Assembly: GCF_030056795.1 (NCBI RefSeq) | Contig: NZ_JASHKQ010000007.1 | Span: forward strand, 1-64,000 | Length of the DNA: 64,000 nt | Origin: Rhodococcus sp. IEGM 1381 | GTDB taxonomy: Bacteria; Actinomycetota; Actinomycetes; Mycobacteriales; Mycobacteriaceae | Direction of reading: 5' to 3' | In this document: positions 1-9,039 of the stretch, piece after piece | How positions within the stretch are numbered: position 1 is the stretch's first letter | Layout: each line of letters starts with the position of its first letter | Notes under the pieces: model-generated | Databases searched by the model: none | What the model was told of the DNA's origin: nothing | Seen by the model: the letters and a program-made list of their open reading frames with translations, nothing else | Position numbers and translations under genes: made by a program

Positions 1-153
1 CCAGCGGAACCCTCGGTCCCGCTATCTCGGTGTCCACCATCCGGGGGGAACCTCAGTCGACGAGACAAGCGTGCAGTGAACTCGCCCACGGACGTTCCGC
101 TGCTGGACGCTTACCGGCCCGTCAGGGCACGAATCATCGACAGCGATGCCTGA
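1..153 (+). pseudogene. C-terminal remnant of the small HTH protein of a recombinase module (first copy)
   Basis: Reading frame 1 ends at a TGA at 151-153. Its last residues (RPVRARIIDSDA) match the C-terminus of the intact HTH protein at 4054-4392 (RPRRARVIRDDH). As in the intact copy, the stop overlaps the start of the next gene (ATG at 146). The helix-turn-helix part lies beyond the left edge or is decayed: before about position 60 the similarity to the intact copy seems to move to another frame (a LGVHHPGG-like stretch), which suggests a frameshift. The call rests on comparison inside this window only. Confidence 0.5.
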
Positions 154-1627
154 CCGGCCACGAGGCCGACCCAGGACGATCGGCGGTTCGAAGGTGTGCG
201 ATCGCTGCACTATCGCTGTTTCCCGGCACCGGGTCCGATGGCCCAACGAATCGCTCTGCGGTGCGTGATTCACCGCTGCAGTGCGCGCCTACGGCCGCTG
301 CGCACTGTGCGGCATCGAACGAATGACGCCCGGTCTATCACCCGCCCGGCAGCCGATCTGCCGCGAATGCGCCGGAATCACCACTGCCCTCGACTGCACG
401 AACTGCGGCCGCGAAGCAGAACGCCTACGCGGTGGACATTGCGCACGATGCGTCGTCACCGCGGACCTCACCGCGACTCTTCGACCGCACGATCCCCCAG
501 ACCTCCGGCTCAAACGGCTCGTCGCAGAACTGGCGAACGTGTCACGTCCGGAGAGCATCGTTACCTGGATGCGAGGCAAATCGGCTGCCGAGCTGCTGCA
601 GAAGATTGGTGATCGTGAGCTGATGCTCTCGCACAGTGCCTTCGATGGACTACCCCCTGGCCGACACGTCGAACACCTTCGAGAAATGCTGGTGGACCTG
701 CACATTCTGCCCGACCGCGGTGATCCTCGGCTCGCACGTTTCGAGGCGTGGCTCGAGGACCGGCTCGACACACTCGCAGACCGGTCAGATGTTCGCGCCG
801 CTCTCGAACAATTTGCCCGGTGGCATCACCTTCGACGCATCCACGAGAACCGAATTCGTAACATGGACAACGCAACTCGGACCGCGAAGCAAGAAATCAC
901 CGAAGCCGGGAAGTTCCTGATCTGGCTGAGCGAGCACCATCACGTCACTGTCGACGAACTGACTCAGGCCCACGTCGACGAGTACTTCTCCACTGGGACC
1001 ACCACCCGAATGGCAGCACGCAACTTTCTCCAGTGGCGAGCCAAGACAGGGATCGGCAAGCGCTACCACCTGAAATACCGCGAGGCTCGGCAAACACCGC
1101 TCGCCTCATCTCACGAACGCTTGGCACTGATTCGGACAGTTCTCGAGTCGGAGGCGGTGGTGCTCAACAACCGGATCGCTGCACTGATGTTTCTTCTGTA
1201 TGCGCTGCCGGTCCGCCGGATTGCCGAAATGCGCACGGAGCAAGTAGAAGTCACACCAACGGGAATCAGTCTCCACCTCGGTGACCATCCTGCGCCAGTG
1301 CCCGAACCGCTACTCCCCCTCTTCCATGAATACTTGACCTCACGCGCCAACCAGCGCACCACCAACAATCAATCCCCGTGGTTGTTCCCAGGAACACGGG
1401 CCGGGCATCACATCACCGAGCAGACCCTTCTCAATACACTCAGACAGGTCTTCGGAATCAATATCCTCGCAATGCGCAACGCAGCGCTACACGACCTGTC
1501 CAAAGAACTCGACGCAGCGACGCTCGCCGACCTACTCGGATACAGCAGCCAGGTCATGAACATCCACGCCGCACGCTCCGGCGTCCCGATGGGCAGCTAC
1601 CCCGCAATCCACTCGCCCGGCAAGTAG
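146..1627 (+). pseudogene. Zinc-ribbon/degenerate tyrosine recombinase protein, interrupted by a nonsense codon (first copy)
   Basis: This is a diverged duplicate of the protein at 4382-5860. From ATG 146 it reads MPDRPRGRPRTIGGSKVCDRC, parallel to the RGRPRTGGGFTCDRC region of the intact copy. At 266-268 a TGA stands exactly where the intact protein has the fourth cysteine (C46) of its first zinc ribbon (CGTC in the intact copy, CGA-stop here). After the stop the frame stays open to 1627. A GTG at 281 could restart a 448-residue product with zinc ribbons 2 and 3 and the whole recombinase-like part. That C-terminal part, like the intact copy, lacks the catalytic His and Tyr of active integrases. 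I call it a pseudogene; a shorter functional product is possible. Confidence 0.75.
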
Positions 1628-1778
1628 TCGAGCCTGAGCCGGGTTTCAGCAAGCATCCCCAACCCTGGCCATCCTGGCATTGACCGAAACGCGGCAGGGA
1701 AAGCTTCGCAGCTAGTTTTAGCTCCAGTGATATAGCGGGTGGTAGTCCTCACCCGGTCCCTTGTACAACTAGGATGAC

Positions 1779-2210
1779 GTGATGCGGGCCATTGTTGGAG
1801 TCAGCCTAACCCTTGTTACTGGGCTGATGCTCGTGGCTTGTTCTTCGGGAGGGCATTCAGAAGAACCTCCTCCGAGTGCTTTTACCGATCGACCGGCACT
1901 GCCGAGTTGCGGTGAGACAATGGCGAAAGGCCCTGCCTCCACACTTGACGAGTTGTACCCGCAACAAGTATTGGACTGCTTGACCAACAGTCGAGGTGGT
2001 ACTGGTGCCGAACTTTCCGTCACCGAGTTCACCACCGACGGCGACCCGATCAGAACTTTCTACCGGACCGCAGGAAACTCGCCTTCTGTCGAGATCTTTT
2101 TGGACCGGTCCGGTGATCAGTACAGAGGCGGAGAGGACTGGGTGAATATCTCTTGTGAGGTACCGATCCTGACCGCCGACGCCTTGCGTGCATGTTCGGC
2201 CAACTACTAG
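1779..2210 (+). CDS. Small lipoprotein, function unknown
   Basis: The protein has 143 residues. It begins with a short charged N-terminus and a hydrophobic stretch ending in a lipobox (LVAC, Cys at about residue 21), followed by SSGG and a Pro/Glu-rich linker. It is therefore predicted to be exported by Sec and lipid-anchored on the outer face of the membrane. The mature part has a few cysteines (PSCGE, LDCL, ISCE, RACS) that may form disulfides. GTG 1779 and ATG 1782 are adjacent possible starts, with AGGA at 1771-1774 just upstream. I do not recognise the family. It lies alone downstream of the broken recombinase copy. Confidence 0.7.
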   Translation: MMRAIVGVSLTLVTGLMLVACSSGGHSEEPPPSAFTDRPALPSCGETMAKGPASTLDELYPQQVLDCLTNSRGGTGAELSVTEFTTDGDPIRTFYRTAGNSPSVEIFLDRSGDQYRGGEDWVNISCEVPILTADALRACSANY

Positions 2211-2241
2211 CCGCCGATGGGGTTTGGGGTTGAGGTGCCTG

Positions 2242-2454
2242 TTAGTTGTCTGCAGGTGAAGCAGAAAATCTGTATCCCGACGAGCCGCTACCTTCGAAGG
2301 CACCCATAATCCCGAAACTTCTCTGCCCGTAGTAGTTTTGAGCTTCGGTCAGAACCTCGTTGGAGGCATCTTCGATGCGGAGGCTCGGCAGCTCATCAAC
2401 AAATACGAGAAAGTCGTCGCTGCCCTCAGGCGCTGAACCCTGCACGTTGCCCAT
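2242..2454 (-). CDS. Small hypothetical protein
   Basis: This is a 70-residue reading frame on the minus strand, starting MGNVQGSAPEGSDDFLVF and ending SASPADN. ATG 2454 is preferred over the upstream ATG 2520 because a GGAG lies about 9 nt before it. The sequence is acidic, with an amphipathic middle (LPSLRIEDASNEVLTEAQNY). No family is recognised and the codon use is less GC-biased than in the core genes, so it may be recently acquired or may not be a gene. Confidence 0.35.
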   Translation of the reverse strand: MGNVQGSAPEGSDDFLVFVDELPSLRIEDASNEVLTEAQNYYGQRSFGIMGAFEGSGSSGYRFSASPADN

Positions 2455-2520
2455 GGCTGGGACTCCTAATCTCGTTGTGGCCGTGAGTTCAGAGTAGCTG
2501 TTGCAGCTAGCAAAAGACAT

Positions 2521-2995
2521 AGCTCGTGGCTCGCGAAGGACACGCCGTTCCGATCAGTCACCCTCGTCGCATCAGTACCTCCAGTGTGAGCCATATCAGC
2601 GCACTTCATCTGCCGAACAGCACTACCGCCAATCTATTGACCGGGCGGTGTTCAGCAACCGCGAATAAGTCCAATCTTGATAACGGTGTTATCCAGTGTA
2701 CCTCTGCATGTTGCATCCGATGAATCAGCCAGCTCCGGCAAACCGACTGCGCGTATCTTTAGTGAAGCGCGAAATCTGTTCAGAATGAGGAGGTTACGTG
2801 CTGTCTGGCAGGCCGCCCGTTTGGACGTCCTACTCGAGGCTTCATCAGTCTGTAGTTTTCGCTGTTCAACGTCATTCTCTGGCAGTGGTATTGATAGTAA
2901 TGATTCATCTGGTGAATCATTGATTCGTTGAACGAGACGTCGAAAGGGGTGTCAAGGGGGTCGACAAGAGCGGACGCGTCGTCCTGGTCGAGTCG
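2521..2995. other. Intergenic region upstream of the integrase module
   Basis: No convincing gene is seen here. It is AT-richer than its surroundings and holds two palindromes: GATAAC-GGT-GTTATC at 2679-2693 and a 23-bp inverted repeat at 2899-2921. It probably carries the promoter and control sites of the integrase operon. Confidence 0.5.
2899..2921. promoter_or_regulatory. Perfect 9-bp inverted repeat before the integrase operon
   Basis: The arms AATGATTCA and TGAATCATT are separated by TCTGG. The site lies 75 bp before the integrase start. It could be an operator for the HTH protein of the same operon or a recombination site for the integrase; the sequence cannot tell which. Confidence 0.45.
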
Positions 2996-4057
2996 GTGAC
3001 GCCACTGCATCCCGAGGAGCAAACGGTCGAAGACATGCTCACGGGATGGCGGAACCAGCAGCTCTGCCGAAATCTGCAGCTCGGGACCATCGAGCAACGG
3101 CAACAGGTGGTCGTGCGGTTCATCGATTACACCAACGAGTTCCCGTGGGCATGGACGCCGTCAATGGTCGAGGAATACTTCGGAGACCTCCGCTCGATTC
3201 GTCGAATCGCGCACTCGACTATCCGCAGCTATCAGACGTCGCTCAAGCTGTTCTGCTCCTACATCAGCAACCCCGACTACGGGTGGGATCGACTGTGCGA
3301 GAGCCGCTTCGGTACACACCCCGCTCAGGTGTTCTTCGAGTGGAACACCGCAGCACACGTCCAGGACAACGAGCAGACACCGGCCAAGCGGGCCTTCACC
3401 AAGACCGAGCTGCAACTGTTGTTCGACCACTCCGACGCCCAGGTCGAGACGATCGGAGCGACAGGCCGCAAGGGATGGCTGCCGGCCTACCGTGACGCGG
3501 TGATGCTCAAACTCGCCTACTCCTACGGGCTGCGCTTCAACGAAGTACGTCACCTGCAGAGCGTCGACTTCGCCCGCAATCCCCACGCACGCGAGTTCGG
3601 CCGCTTCGGAGTTCTCAATGTGCGTTACGGCAAAGCCAAACGCGGGTCACCCCCGAAACGGCGCAGCGTCCTGACGGTCTTCGACTGGACACCTGAGATC
3701 GTCGACGATTGGCTCACCCACGGCCAGCCCTATCTCGATGCGGGACTCGATCTGTTCCCGTCCGAACGTGGCGCGCTCGTTGCCGAATCGACCTTGATAC
3801 GCCGGTTCCGCCGCTACTGCACCGAGCTGCAGCTCTCCCCCGTGCTGGACCTGCACTCACTGCGACGCTCATACGCCACCCACCTGATCGAAGACGGCTG
3901 GGATCCGTTGTTCGTGCAACAGCAGATGGGTCACGAGCACGCCAGCACAACCTCCCTCTACACCTGCGTGTCGAGCGACTTCCGCACTCGAACATTGCGG
4001 CGAGCGTTGGATGCGACCGTGCGCGACGCTCTCGGAATGGAAGGAGAAAACTCGTGA
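2996..4057 (+). CDS. Tyrosine recombinase/integrase
   Basis: The protein has 353 residues and is a phage-type (XerC/D-like) integrase. An N-terminal SAM-like core-binding domain covers about residues 10-120 and the catalytic domain about 130-335. All catalytic residues are visible: R180 (SYGLRFNEVRHL), K213 (YGKAKRG), H287 and R290 (HSLRRSY), H313 (MGHEH) and the nucleophile Y322 (TTSLYT). It should cut and join DNA through a 3'-phosphotyrosine. The start is GTG 2996. Its stop overlaps the GTG of the next gene (GTGA at 4054-4057), so the three genes to 5860 form one coupled operon. Substrate sites are unknown. Confidence 0.9.
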   Translation: MTPLHPEEQTVEDMLTGWRNQQLCRNLQLGTIEQRQQVVVRFIDYTNEFPWAWTPSMVEEYFGDLRSIRRIAHSTIRSYQTSLKLFCSYISNPDYGWDRLCESRFGTHPAQVFFEWNTAAHVQDNEQTPAKRAFTKTELQLLFDHSDAQVETIGATGRKGWLPAYRDAVMLKLAYSYGLRFNEVRHLQSVDFARNPHAREFGRFGVLNVRYGKAKRGSPPKRRSVLTVFDWTPEIVDDWLTHGQPYLDAGLDLFPSERGALVAESTLIRRFRRYCTELQLSPVLDLHSLRRSYATHLIEDGWDPLFVQQQMGHEHASTTSLYTCVSSDFRTRTLRRALDATVRDALGMEGENS

Positions 4058-4392
4058 AACGCACCGTCGACTACACCTGGCGCCTAGCCGAGCTGATGGC
4101 CGCACACGGCATGCACAACAGCACCGACCTCATCCCCCGCCTGCTCGAACGAGGAATCTCCCTCTCCCGCCCTCAGGTCTACCGCCTCGTCACTCAACGA
4201 CCCGAACGTGTCTCGCTGCAGATGATGGCGGCTCTCTGCGACATCTTCGGCTGCGGAATGCAGGACCTGGTCACCGTCACGGCAGCTGACGAACGCAAGA
4301 AGCGAACTGCGACATCATCGGCACCCAACGTCGTCGAGCTCAACAAGACAGTCCGACCGCGACGCGCACGAGTGATCCGCGATGACCATTGA
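4054..4392 (+). CDS. Small Xre/Cro-type helix-turn-helix protein of the recombinase module
   Basis: The protein has 112 residues. A Cro/C1-like fold spans about residues 8-75 (helices around WRLAELMAAHGM, ISLSRPQVYRLVTQ and VSLQMMAALCDIFGC), followed by a basic tail. The fold with a DLVTV-type motif after the last helix is typical of small HTH regulators that read operators. GTG 4054 overlaps the integrase stop, with AAGGAG about 8 nt upstream, and the end overlaps the next gene by 11 bp. It probably controls the operon or guides the recombinase to DNA; both roles are inference from position. Confidence 0.8.
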   Translation: MKRTVDYTWRLAELMAAHGMHNSTDLIPRLLERGISLSRPQVYRLVTQRPERVSLQMMAALCDIFGCGMQDLVTVTAADERKKRTATSSAPNVVELNKTVRPRRARVIRDDH

Positions 4393-5860
4393 GATCCGAC
4401 CCCGCAACACCGTTCGAGGGCGACCGAGAACCGGCGGCGGATTCACCTGCGATCGCTGCGGACGTGAGGCCGGCAAACCACGCGTGCGCTGGCCCGACGG
4501 CAAGATTTGCGGAACATGCTTCCACTCCGCCGTACGCACCTACGGATGCTGCGCAGCATGTGGATTCAAGCGCATGCTCCCCGGACGAGTCGGAGACTCA
4601 GCTGCCTGTGTCGACTGCGCTGGCATTGACACCGACTTCTACTGCACCCGTTGTGGCACTGAAGCCGAGCACTACCGACGCGGCATCTGCGCACGCTGCG
4701 CCCTCCGCGACGACCTCACCTCGCTGCTTCTCGACAACCCCGCCGATCCTGCCGCAATGCACACACTGGTGGGCATCTTCTGCGCCGTGGACCGCCCCGA
4801 AAGCATCCACACCTGGAAACGATCCACCAAGGTGCACGAGCTGTTGCGCCAGCTCGCATCCGGCCGCATTCCGATGACCCACGAAGGCCTAGACAGCGTC
4901 GGCGACGATCGCCGCACGACGCACCTGAGGGGCATCCTCGAACATCACCAACTGATTCTGCCGCGTGACCGCTACCTCGCCCTCTTCGAGGACTGGATCG
5001 CCGCAAAGATGACCGCCATCGATCACCCCTCGGTTCGGCGCTACGCCGAACAGTTCGCGACCTGGCACCACCTCAAACGAGTCCGCGCAATCGCAGCCGC
5101 AGGCAAACCCACCCGCGGACCCGTCCACGCCTCCAAACAGGACATCACCGAAACCATCAAGTTCCTGACCTGGCTCCACGACACCCACAGCCGCACCGCC
5201 GCGACATGCCGCCAACTCGACGTCGATGAATGGCTCGCCACCGGACCTACCACCCGGCAGCTAATTCGGACGTTCTTCGTCTGGGCTAAGACAACCCGCA
5301 TCAACCGGTCGGTGACAATCGCGCACCGCTCCCCCGCCCCGACAGCCACCTTCACCCAAGACGAGCGACTGCACTGGATCTGTGAACTCCTCACCGGCAG
5401 CAGTGAATCGCTCCCGTATCGAGTGGCCGGCATTCTTCTCCTGCTCTACGCCCAACCGATGGTCAAGATTGCCGCACTCCGCACCGATCACCTCACTACC
5501 GACACCGACGGACTGTGCATCACCCTCGGTGCCGAACCAGCCCCGGTACCCGAACCCTTCGCGGTGCTTCTTCGAGGTCATATCGCCTCACGCACAACGC
5601 AACTCACCGGAACCGACACCGGCTGGCTGTTCCCCAGCGTCCGCACCGGCCGCCACCTGCACCCCAACACCATGATGGACCGAATCCGATCACTCGGAAT
5701 CAACCTGCTCGGCGCGCGCACAACATCCCTACGCACCCTCGTCACCCAGGTACCACCGCCGCTCGCCGCAGAAATGCTCGGATACAGCTACTCCGTCGCC
5801 CACCGCCACGCCGAGTTAGCGGCGCAGCCGTGGGCGCAGTACTCCGCACTGCGGAAGTAG
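4382..5860 (+). CDS. Triple zinc-ribbon protein with degenerate tyrosine recombinase domain
   Basis: The protein has 492 residues. Three CxxC...CxxC zinc ribbons lie at the N-terminus: C23/C26 with C43/C46; C57/C60 with C76/C79; C88/C91 with C103/C106. A basic RGRPR motif precedes them. The rest (about 110-490) looks like a tyrosine recombinase, with a helical core-binding part and a catalytic-like part (LLLLYAQPMVKIAAL, TSLRTLV, MLGYSYSVAHRHAEL). The usual HxxR, GH and nucleophilic Tyr positions are not conserved: the LGH position is LGY. It probably binds DNA without cutting and works with the active integrase of the same operon. ATG 4382 overlaps the HTH gene. Confidence 0.75.
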   Translation: MTIEIRPRNTVRGRPRTGGGFTCDRCGREAGKPRVRWPDGKICGTCFHSAVRTYGCCAACGFKRMLPGRVGDSAACVDCAGIDTDFYCTRCGTEAEHYRRGICARCALRDDLTSLLLDNPADPAAMHTLVGIFCAVDRPESIHTWKRSTKVHELLRQLASGRIPMTHEGLDSVGDDRRTTHLRGILEHHQLILPRDRYLALFEDWIAAKMTAIDHPSVRRYAEQFATWHHLKRVRAIAAAGKPTRGPVHASKQDITETIKFLTWLHDTHSRTAATCRQLDVDEWLATGPTTRQLIRTFFVWAKTTRINRSVTIAHRSPAPTATFTQDERLHWICELLTGSSESLPYRVAGILLLLYAQPMVKIAALRTDHLTTDTDGLCITLGAEPAPVPEPFAVLLRGHIASRTTQLTGTDTGWLFPSVRTGRHLHPNTMMDRIRSLGINLLGARTTSLRTLVTQVPPPLAAEMLGYSYSVAHRHAELAAQPWAQYSALRK

Positions 5861-5899
5861 ATGCGGGCGGTCTTCGGCCAGTACCCAGCGCCACGTCCT

Positions 5900-6454
5900 C
5901 TAGACGACAGGGATGCCGTCGGTACGGACGGTGGGAAGCCATGTCGCAAGAGTCCGGCCGAGTGTGGCGACGAGACGTGGCCCGTAGACGCACAGCGTGC
6001 GCTCCCACGGGTGCCCAAATGTCCCTTCGCTGAACCCATCACGACCGAAGATGTAGTAGTCGCCGTTCGGGTAGACGGGTACGCGCCATTCCGCATCCTC
6101 GGCTGCGTTTGCGTGTGCTTCCGCGTCGAAAATGTAGCCAGGATGCTGCCAGTCCAGCACTACGAACAACGGGTCGCCAGGAAACTCGGTGAGAAAGCAC
6201 CTGAGCGCTTCTGCGTTGATTGCGTCGAACAGGGCACCCGCGGATGCTCGTGTCGGAAGCGCGTCGATAGCGAGATCGAACGTCACCGAGGGTGTCGGCT
6301 CCGCGATAGCTGGCCACGATTCGGGCTTGATCCCGGCACGAAAACCGAACTTGCTTATGAACGTCGCCCAGTGCTCATCCTGTAGACCACGGTCCAGCTG
6401 AGTCCAACCGTTAGGGAGCGAAGCCCCGAAATCCCTAGTCGTCTTGGTCGTCAT
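5900..6454 (-). CDS. DUF2716 family protein
   Basis: The protein has about 184 residues and resembles the DUF2716 family. Recognisable features are a Trp-rich N-terminal part (GWTQLDRGLQDEHWATFISKFGF), an EPTPSVTFDL motif, and a C-terminal half with LDWQHPGYIFD and PNGDYYIFGRDG. The family is cytosolic, of unknown function, and common in actinobacteria as single genes. ATG 6454 is preferred because of GAGG shortly before it; ATG 6490 would add 12 residues. It is convergent with the recombinase module and its end is 39 bp from that operon's end. Confidence 0.65.
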   Translation of the reverse strand: MTTKTTRDFGASLPNGWTQLDRGLQDEHWATFISKFGFRAGIKPESWPAIAEPTPSVTFDLAIDALPTRASAGALFDAINAEALRCFLTEFPGDPLFVVLDWQHPGYIFDAEAHANAAEDAEWRVPVYPNGDYYIFGRDGFSEGTFGHPWERTLCVYGPRLVATLGRTLATWLPTVRTDGIPVV

Positions 6455-6686
6455 CGCCTCATCGTCCTGGTTCGATGGGTCGAAGTCCACCGGGTTCTCG
6501 GTGCGTCGCTGCCAGCCAATCCAAGGAGACGCGGCGATCTCGATCCGGATAGCTGCATGTGCTGTGCAGCAGCACGTTTCGCTCGGGCGGTTCCCCCGCG
6601 CGGTTTGGCGATACCTGCACGGACGACGTTGTCGCCTTTACATCTCGGTGTCCAATACGAATGCGTGGTGCCCGGTTGGTGCGGTG

Positions 6687-7193
6687 TCAGGACGGGGTGT
6701 TGTCAGTCTGACCGGCGGTATCGATCTGCTCACGGAGGATGTCTCCGTGACCTGCGTGCCTGGCGAGTTCTTGAATCATCATCAGCAGTGTCCAGCGCAT
6801 GCTGATGGTTCCTTCGGTGGGCAGATCGATGGTGTCGTCGAGATCGAACTGGGAGGCGATAGCGCGCGATCGTGTGCTGGCGCGCTCGAACTCGTCGATG
6901 ACGTCGGCCAAGGTCTCGTGATCATCGACGGTAAAGGTTCCTACATCGCGTCGCGCGTACCCGTCGCAATCGGCTTCGTCGATGTCTGCCCAATGCCTTT
7001 GGAACCAGATGCGTTCTGCGGCAGCAGCGTGTTTGATGAGTGAGATAGGTGTCGTGAGGGACGGGACCAAGCGCCTGCGGGCTTCGAATTCGTCAAGGCC
7101 GCGAGCAGTGTCGATCAGCGCTCGTCGGTTGCGGTCCAACATGGCGTCGATGATCTGTCGATCATCTCCAGCGGTAATCATGTCGTCGTACAT
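6687..7193 (-). CDS. DinB-like (DUF664) protein
   Basis: The protein has 168 residues and a four-helix DinB/DUF664 pattern: IDTARGLDEFEARRRLVPSL, then SLIKHAAAAERIWFQRHW, and a C-terminal MIQELARHAGHGDILREQID. The His of KHAAA and the HAGH pair are the usual metal ligands of this superfamily, which includes mycothiol-dependent transferases. A thiol-transferase role is possible but not shown by the sequence. The gene stands alone. 6455-6686 upstream of its stop contains nothing I can support. Confidence 0.75.
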   Translation of the reverse strand: MYDDMITAGDDRQIIDAMLDRNRRALIDTARGLDEFEARRRLVPSLTTPISLIKHAAAAERIWFQRHWADIDEADCDGYARRDVGTFTVDDHETLADVIDEFERASTRSRAIASQFDLDDTIDLPTEGTISMRWTLLMMIQELARHAGHGDILREQIDTAGQTDNTPS

Positions 7194-7891
7194 CGTCGTC
7201 CGTTCTTGTCGGCGGTTCGGGAGTCATGCGAGGGCCGCTCACTCCCAGGGTGTGTTTGGGGCGAAGCGTTGGGGGAAGATGCCGTGTCCACATGGTTTGC
7301 GTTCGCACGTTGTGGGCTGGCGTCACAGTGTGTGGTTTGCCGCAGCCGGTCGCTTCCACGAACCGCTACCGGGCGAGTGTCGAACACCGCGCAGAGGCGT
7401 CGGTGGACTCGTGAACTTTAACGCGTTCGTCTACTGGATTTCTAGGCCATGCGCTGAGCGGCCACTTGCGGGGTCCGGGTGGGCATTTCGGCCATCGTTC
7501 GTTCGCAGTGTGGGGGTACCTCACCACCGCCGGAAACGCGGTGCCGGTGCAGCTGCCCAACGGCGGCAGCGCGAGCGTCTTGCCCGGTTGCACACCCGAC
7601 GCCACCCATTGGCTCGACCCGAGAGCAGCCCACATCGTCGACACACCGTTCGAGTAGCACCGTAACGGCAATGGCGATTGGACACTTGCCACCGACTCAC
7701 TAGACGACTGTTAGCACCGTCGCAATTCTCCCCGGGGAAGATGGACGGCTCCGGTTCGCTGCGGTTTCACCTCTCTTCTCACCTCCACTCGAGGACCGAC
7801 CGTGGGGTTCGCATCTAGCACTCGATACCTGGTGGGCCCACCGAGGTTGCTCGTACAGTCGTCCTACTTCGAACGGATGGGAATGAGGTCG
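7194..7891. other. 698-bp stretch without a confident gene
   Basis: Only one coding-like segment is seen: 7466-7657 (plus strand, about 63 codons, high GC at third positions, ...PVQLPNGGSASVLPGCTPDATHWLDP...). It has no good start and no recognised family, so it is most likely a gene fragment. The rest shows no RNA gene, repeat or long reading frame. Confidence 0.4.
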
Positions 7892-8920
7892 TTACTCCAC
7901 CAGGACTATCTTGCCGAGGTGGTCGCCGCGTTGGAGGTGGGCGAGGGCCTGTGAGACGTTCTCCACGGCGAAAGAGGCTCCGATGCGAGGCGTGATCCGA
8001 TGGTGGTCGACGAAGACGACCAAGTCCTCGAGCAATGTTCTTGAGCCGGTCTCTATTCCCTGCAAGCTCACGTTCTTCGACATGAGCTGACCGACTCGGA
8101 TCTGGGCATCGAGCTGTCCGTCGATGACGCCGATATAGGCAATTTGTCCGCTGACCCGGACGGCGTCCAGCGAGACGTTGAGGTTGGCGGCCCCCACGGT
8201 TTCGAGCACTAGGTCGGCTCCCGTTCCGCCGGTGATCTCCCGAACGCGTTCGGCGACGTCGGTGGTGCGGTAGTTGACCGTGGCCGTCGTGCCCATGGCG
8301 TCTATCTGGCTGAGCTTCTCATCGCTGCTGGAGGTCATGATCGTGCGCAGGCCGCGGGCGAGCGCGATCTGCATCGCGATGAGGGCGACACCGCCGGTGC
8401 CGTGGATCAACACCCACGCGCCGTGCCCGACTGAAGTGCGCTCGAGCGCGTGCCACGCGGTCACGCCGGCCACCGGCAAAGTCGCGGAATGCGCGTCGTC
8501 CAATCTGGTCGGCGCGGGCACTGCTTCCTGCTCGTCGACGATGACGTACTCGGCGAGCATTCCTCGATTGACCGGGCCTCCGATCGGACCGAATTTCAAT
8601 TCGGTGTGGAGCGTGCCTTCGCGCCACCGCGGGAGATAGATCGGGAGCACGCGATCACCTGCGCGAAAACGCGTGACCGCATGTCCTGCTGAAACCACGA
8701 ACCCGACGGCGTCTGAGACCGGAACGACGTCGCCGGTGGGCTTCCAGTCCCCGACCCCGTTGATGACAAGCAGGTCCCTGTAGTTGAGGGAGCGTGCGGT
8801 GATCTTCACAAGGACCTCGGCCGGACCTGGCCGTGGTATCGGAACTCTGTGCATTTCGAGCGCGCCTACTCCGTCACCGCGTGTCGTCCACGCGCGCATC
8901 GTGTTGGTCTCTGTGGGCAT
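7892..8920 (-). CDS. Zinc-independent alcohol dehydrogenase / quinone oxidoreductase (MDR family)
   Basis: The protein has 342 residues and belongs to the medium-chain dehydrogenase/reductase family. The N-terminal GroES-like part has SLNYRDLLV and DRVLPIY; the Rossmann part has the nucleotide-binding motif VLIHGTGGVALIAMQIA and a SSSDEKL stretch that suggests NADPH. Zinc-ligand cysteines are missing, as in quinone oxidoreductases. A longer frame reaches 9109, but ATG 8920 has AGGAG at the right distance and matches the usual family start (MRAW...). It is divergent from the LysR gene at 9040, which probably regulates it. The 119-bp gap would carry both promoters. Confidence 0.85.
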   Translation of the reverse strand: MPTETNTMRAWTTRGDGVGALEMHRVPIPRPGPAEVLVKITARSLNYRDLLVINGVGDWKPTGDVVPVSDAVGFVVSAGHAVTRFRAGDRVLPIYLPRWREGTLHTELKFGPIGGPVNRGMLAEYVIVDEQEAVPAPTRLDDAHSATLPVAGVTAWHALERTSVGHGAWVLIHGTGGVALIAMQIALARGLRTIMTSSSDEKLSQIDAMGTTATVNYRTTDVAERVREITGGTGADLVLETVGAANLNVSLDAVRVSGQIAYIGVIDGQLDAQIRVGQLMSKNVSLQGIETGSRTLLEDLVVFVDHHRITPRIGASFAVENVSQALAHLQRGDHLGKIVLVE

Positions 8921-9039
8921 GGTGCGGACTCCTGCGGGTGGGGGGCGGGATTGGAGGTCGGGCGACATCATCGAGGCTAGAGAGCAGATGAGATCGAAAC
9001 CAGTTACTTGTTTGGCCGATGAGCAATTAGTGTTGATGA

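Noticed and set aside
266..268. TGA at a cysteine position read as selenocysteine
   Set aside because: No selenocysteine insertion hairpin is recognised after it, the paralogue uses a plain Cys codon, and the upstream HTH partner is also decayed, so a nonsense mutation is simpler.
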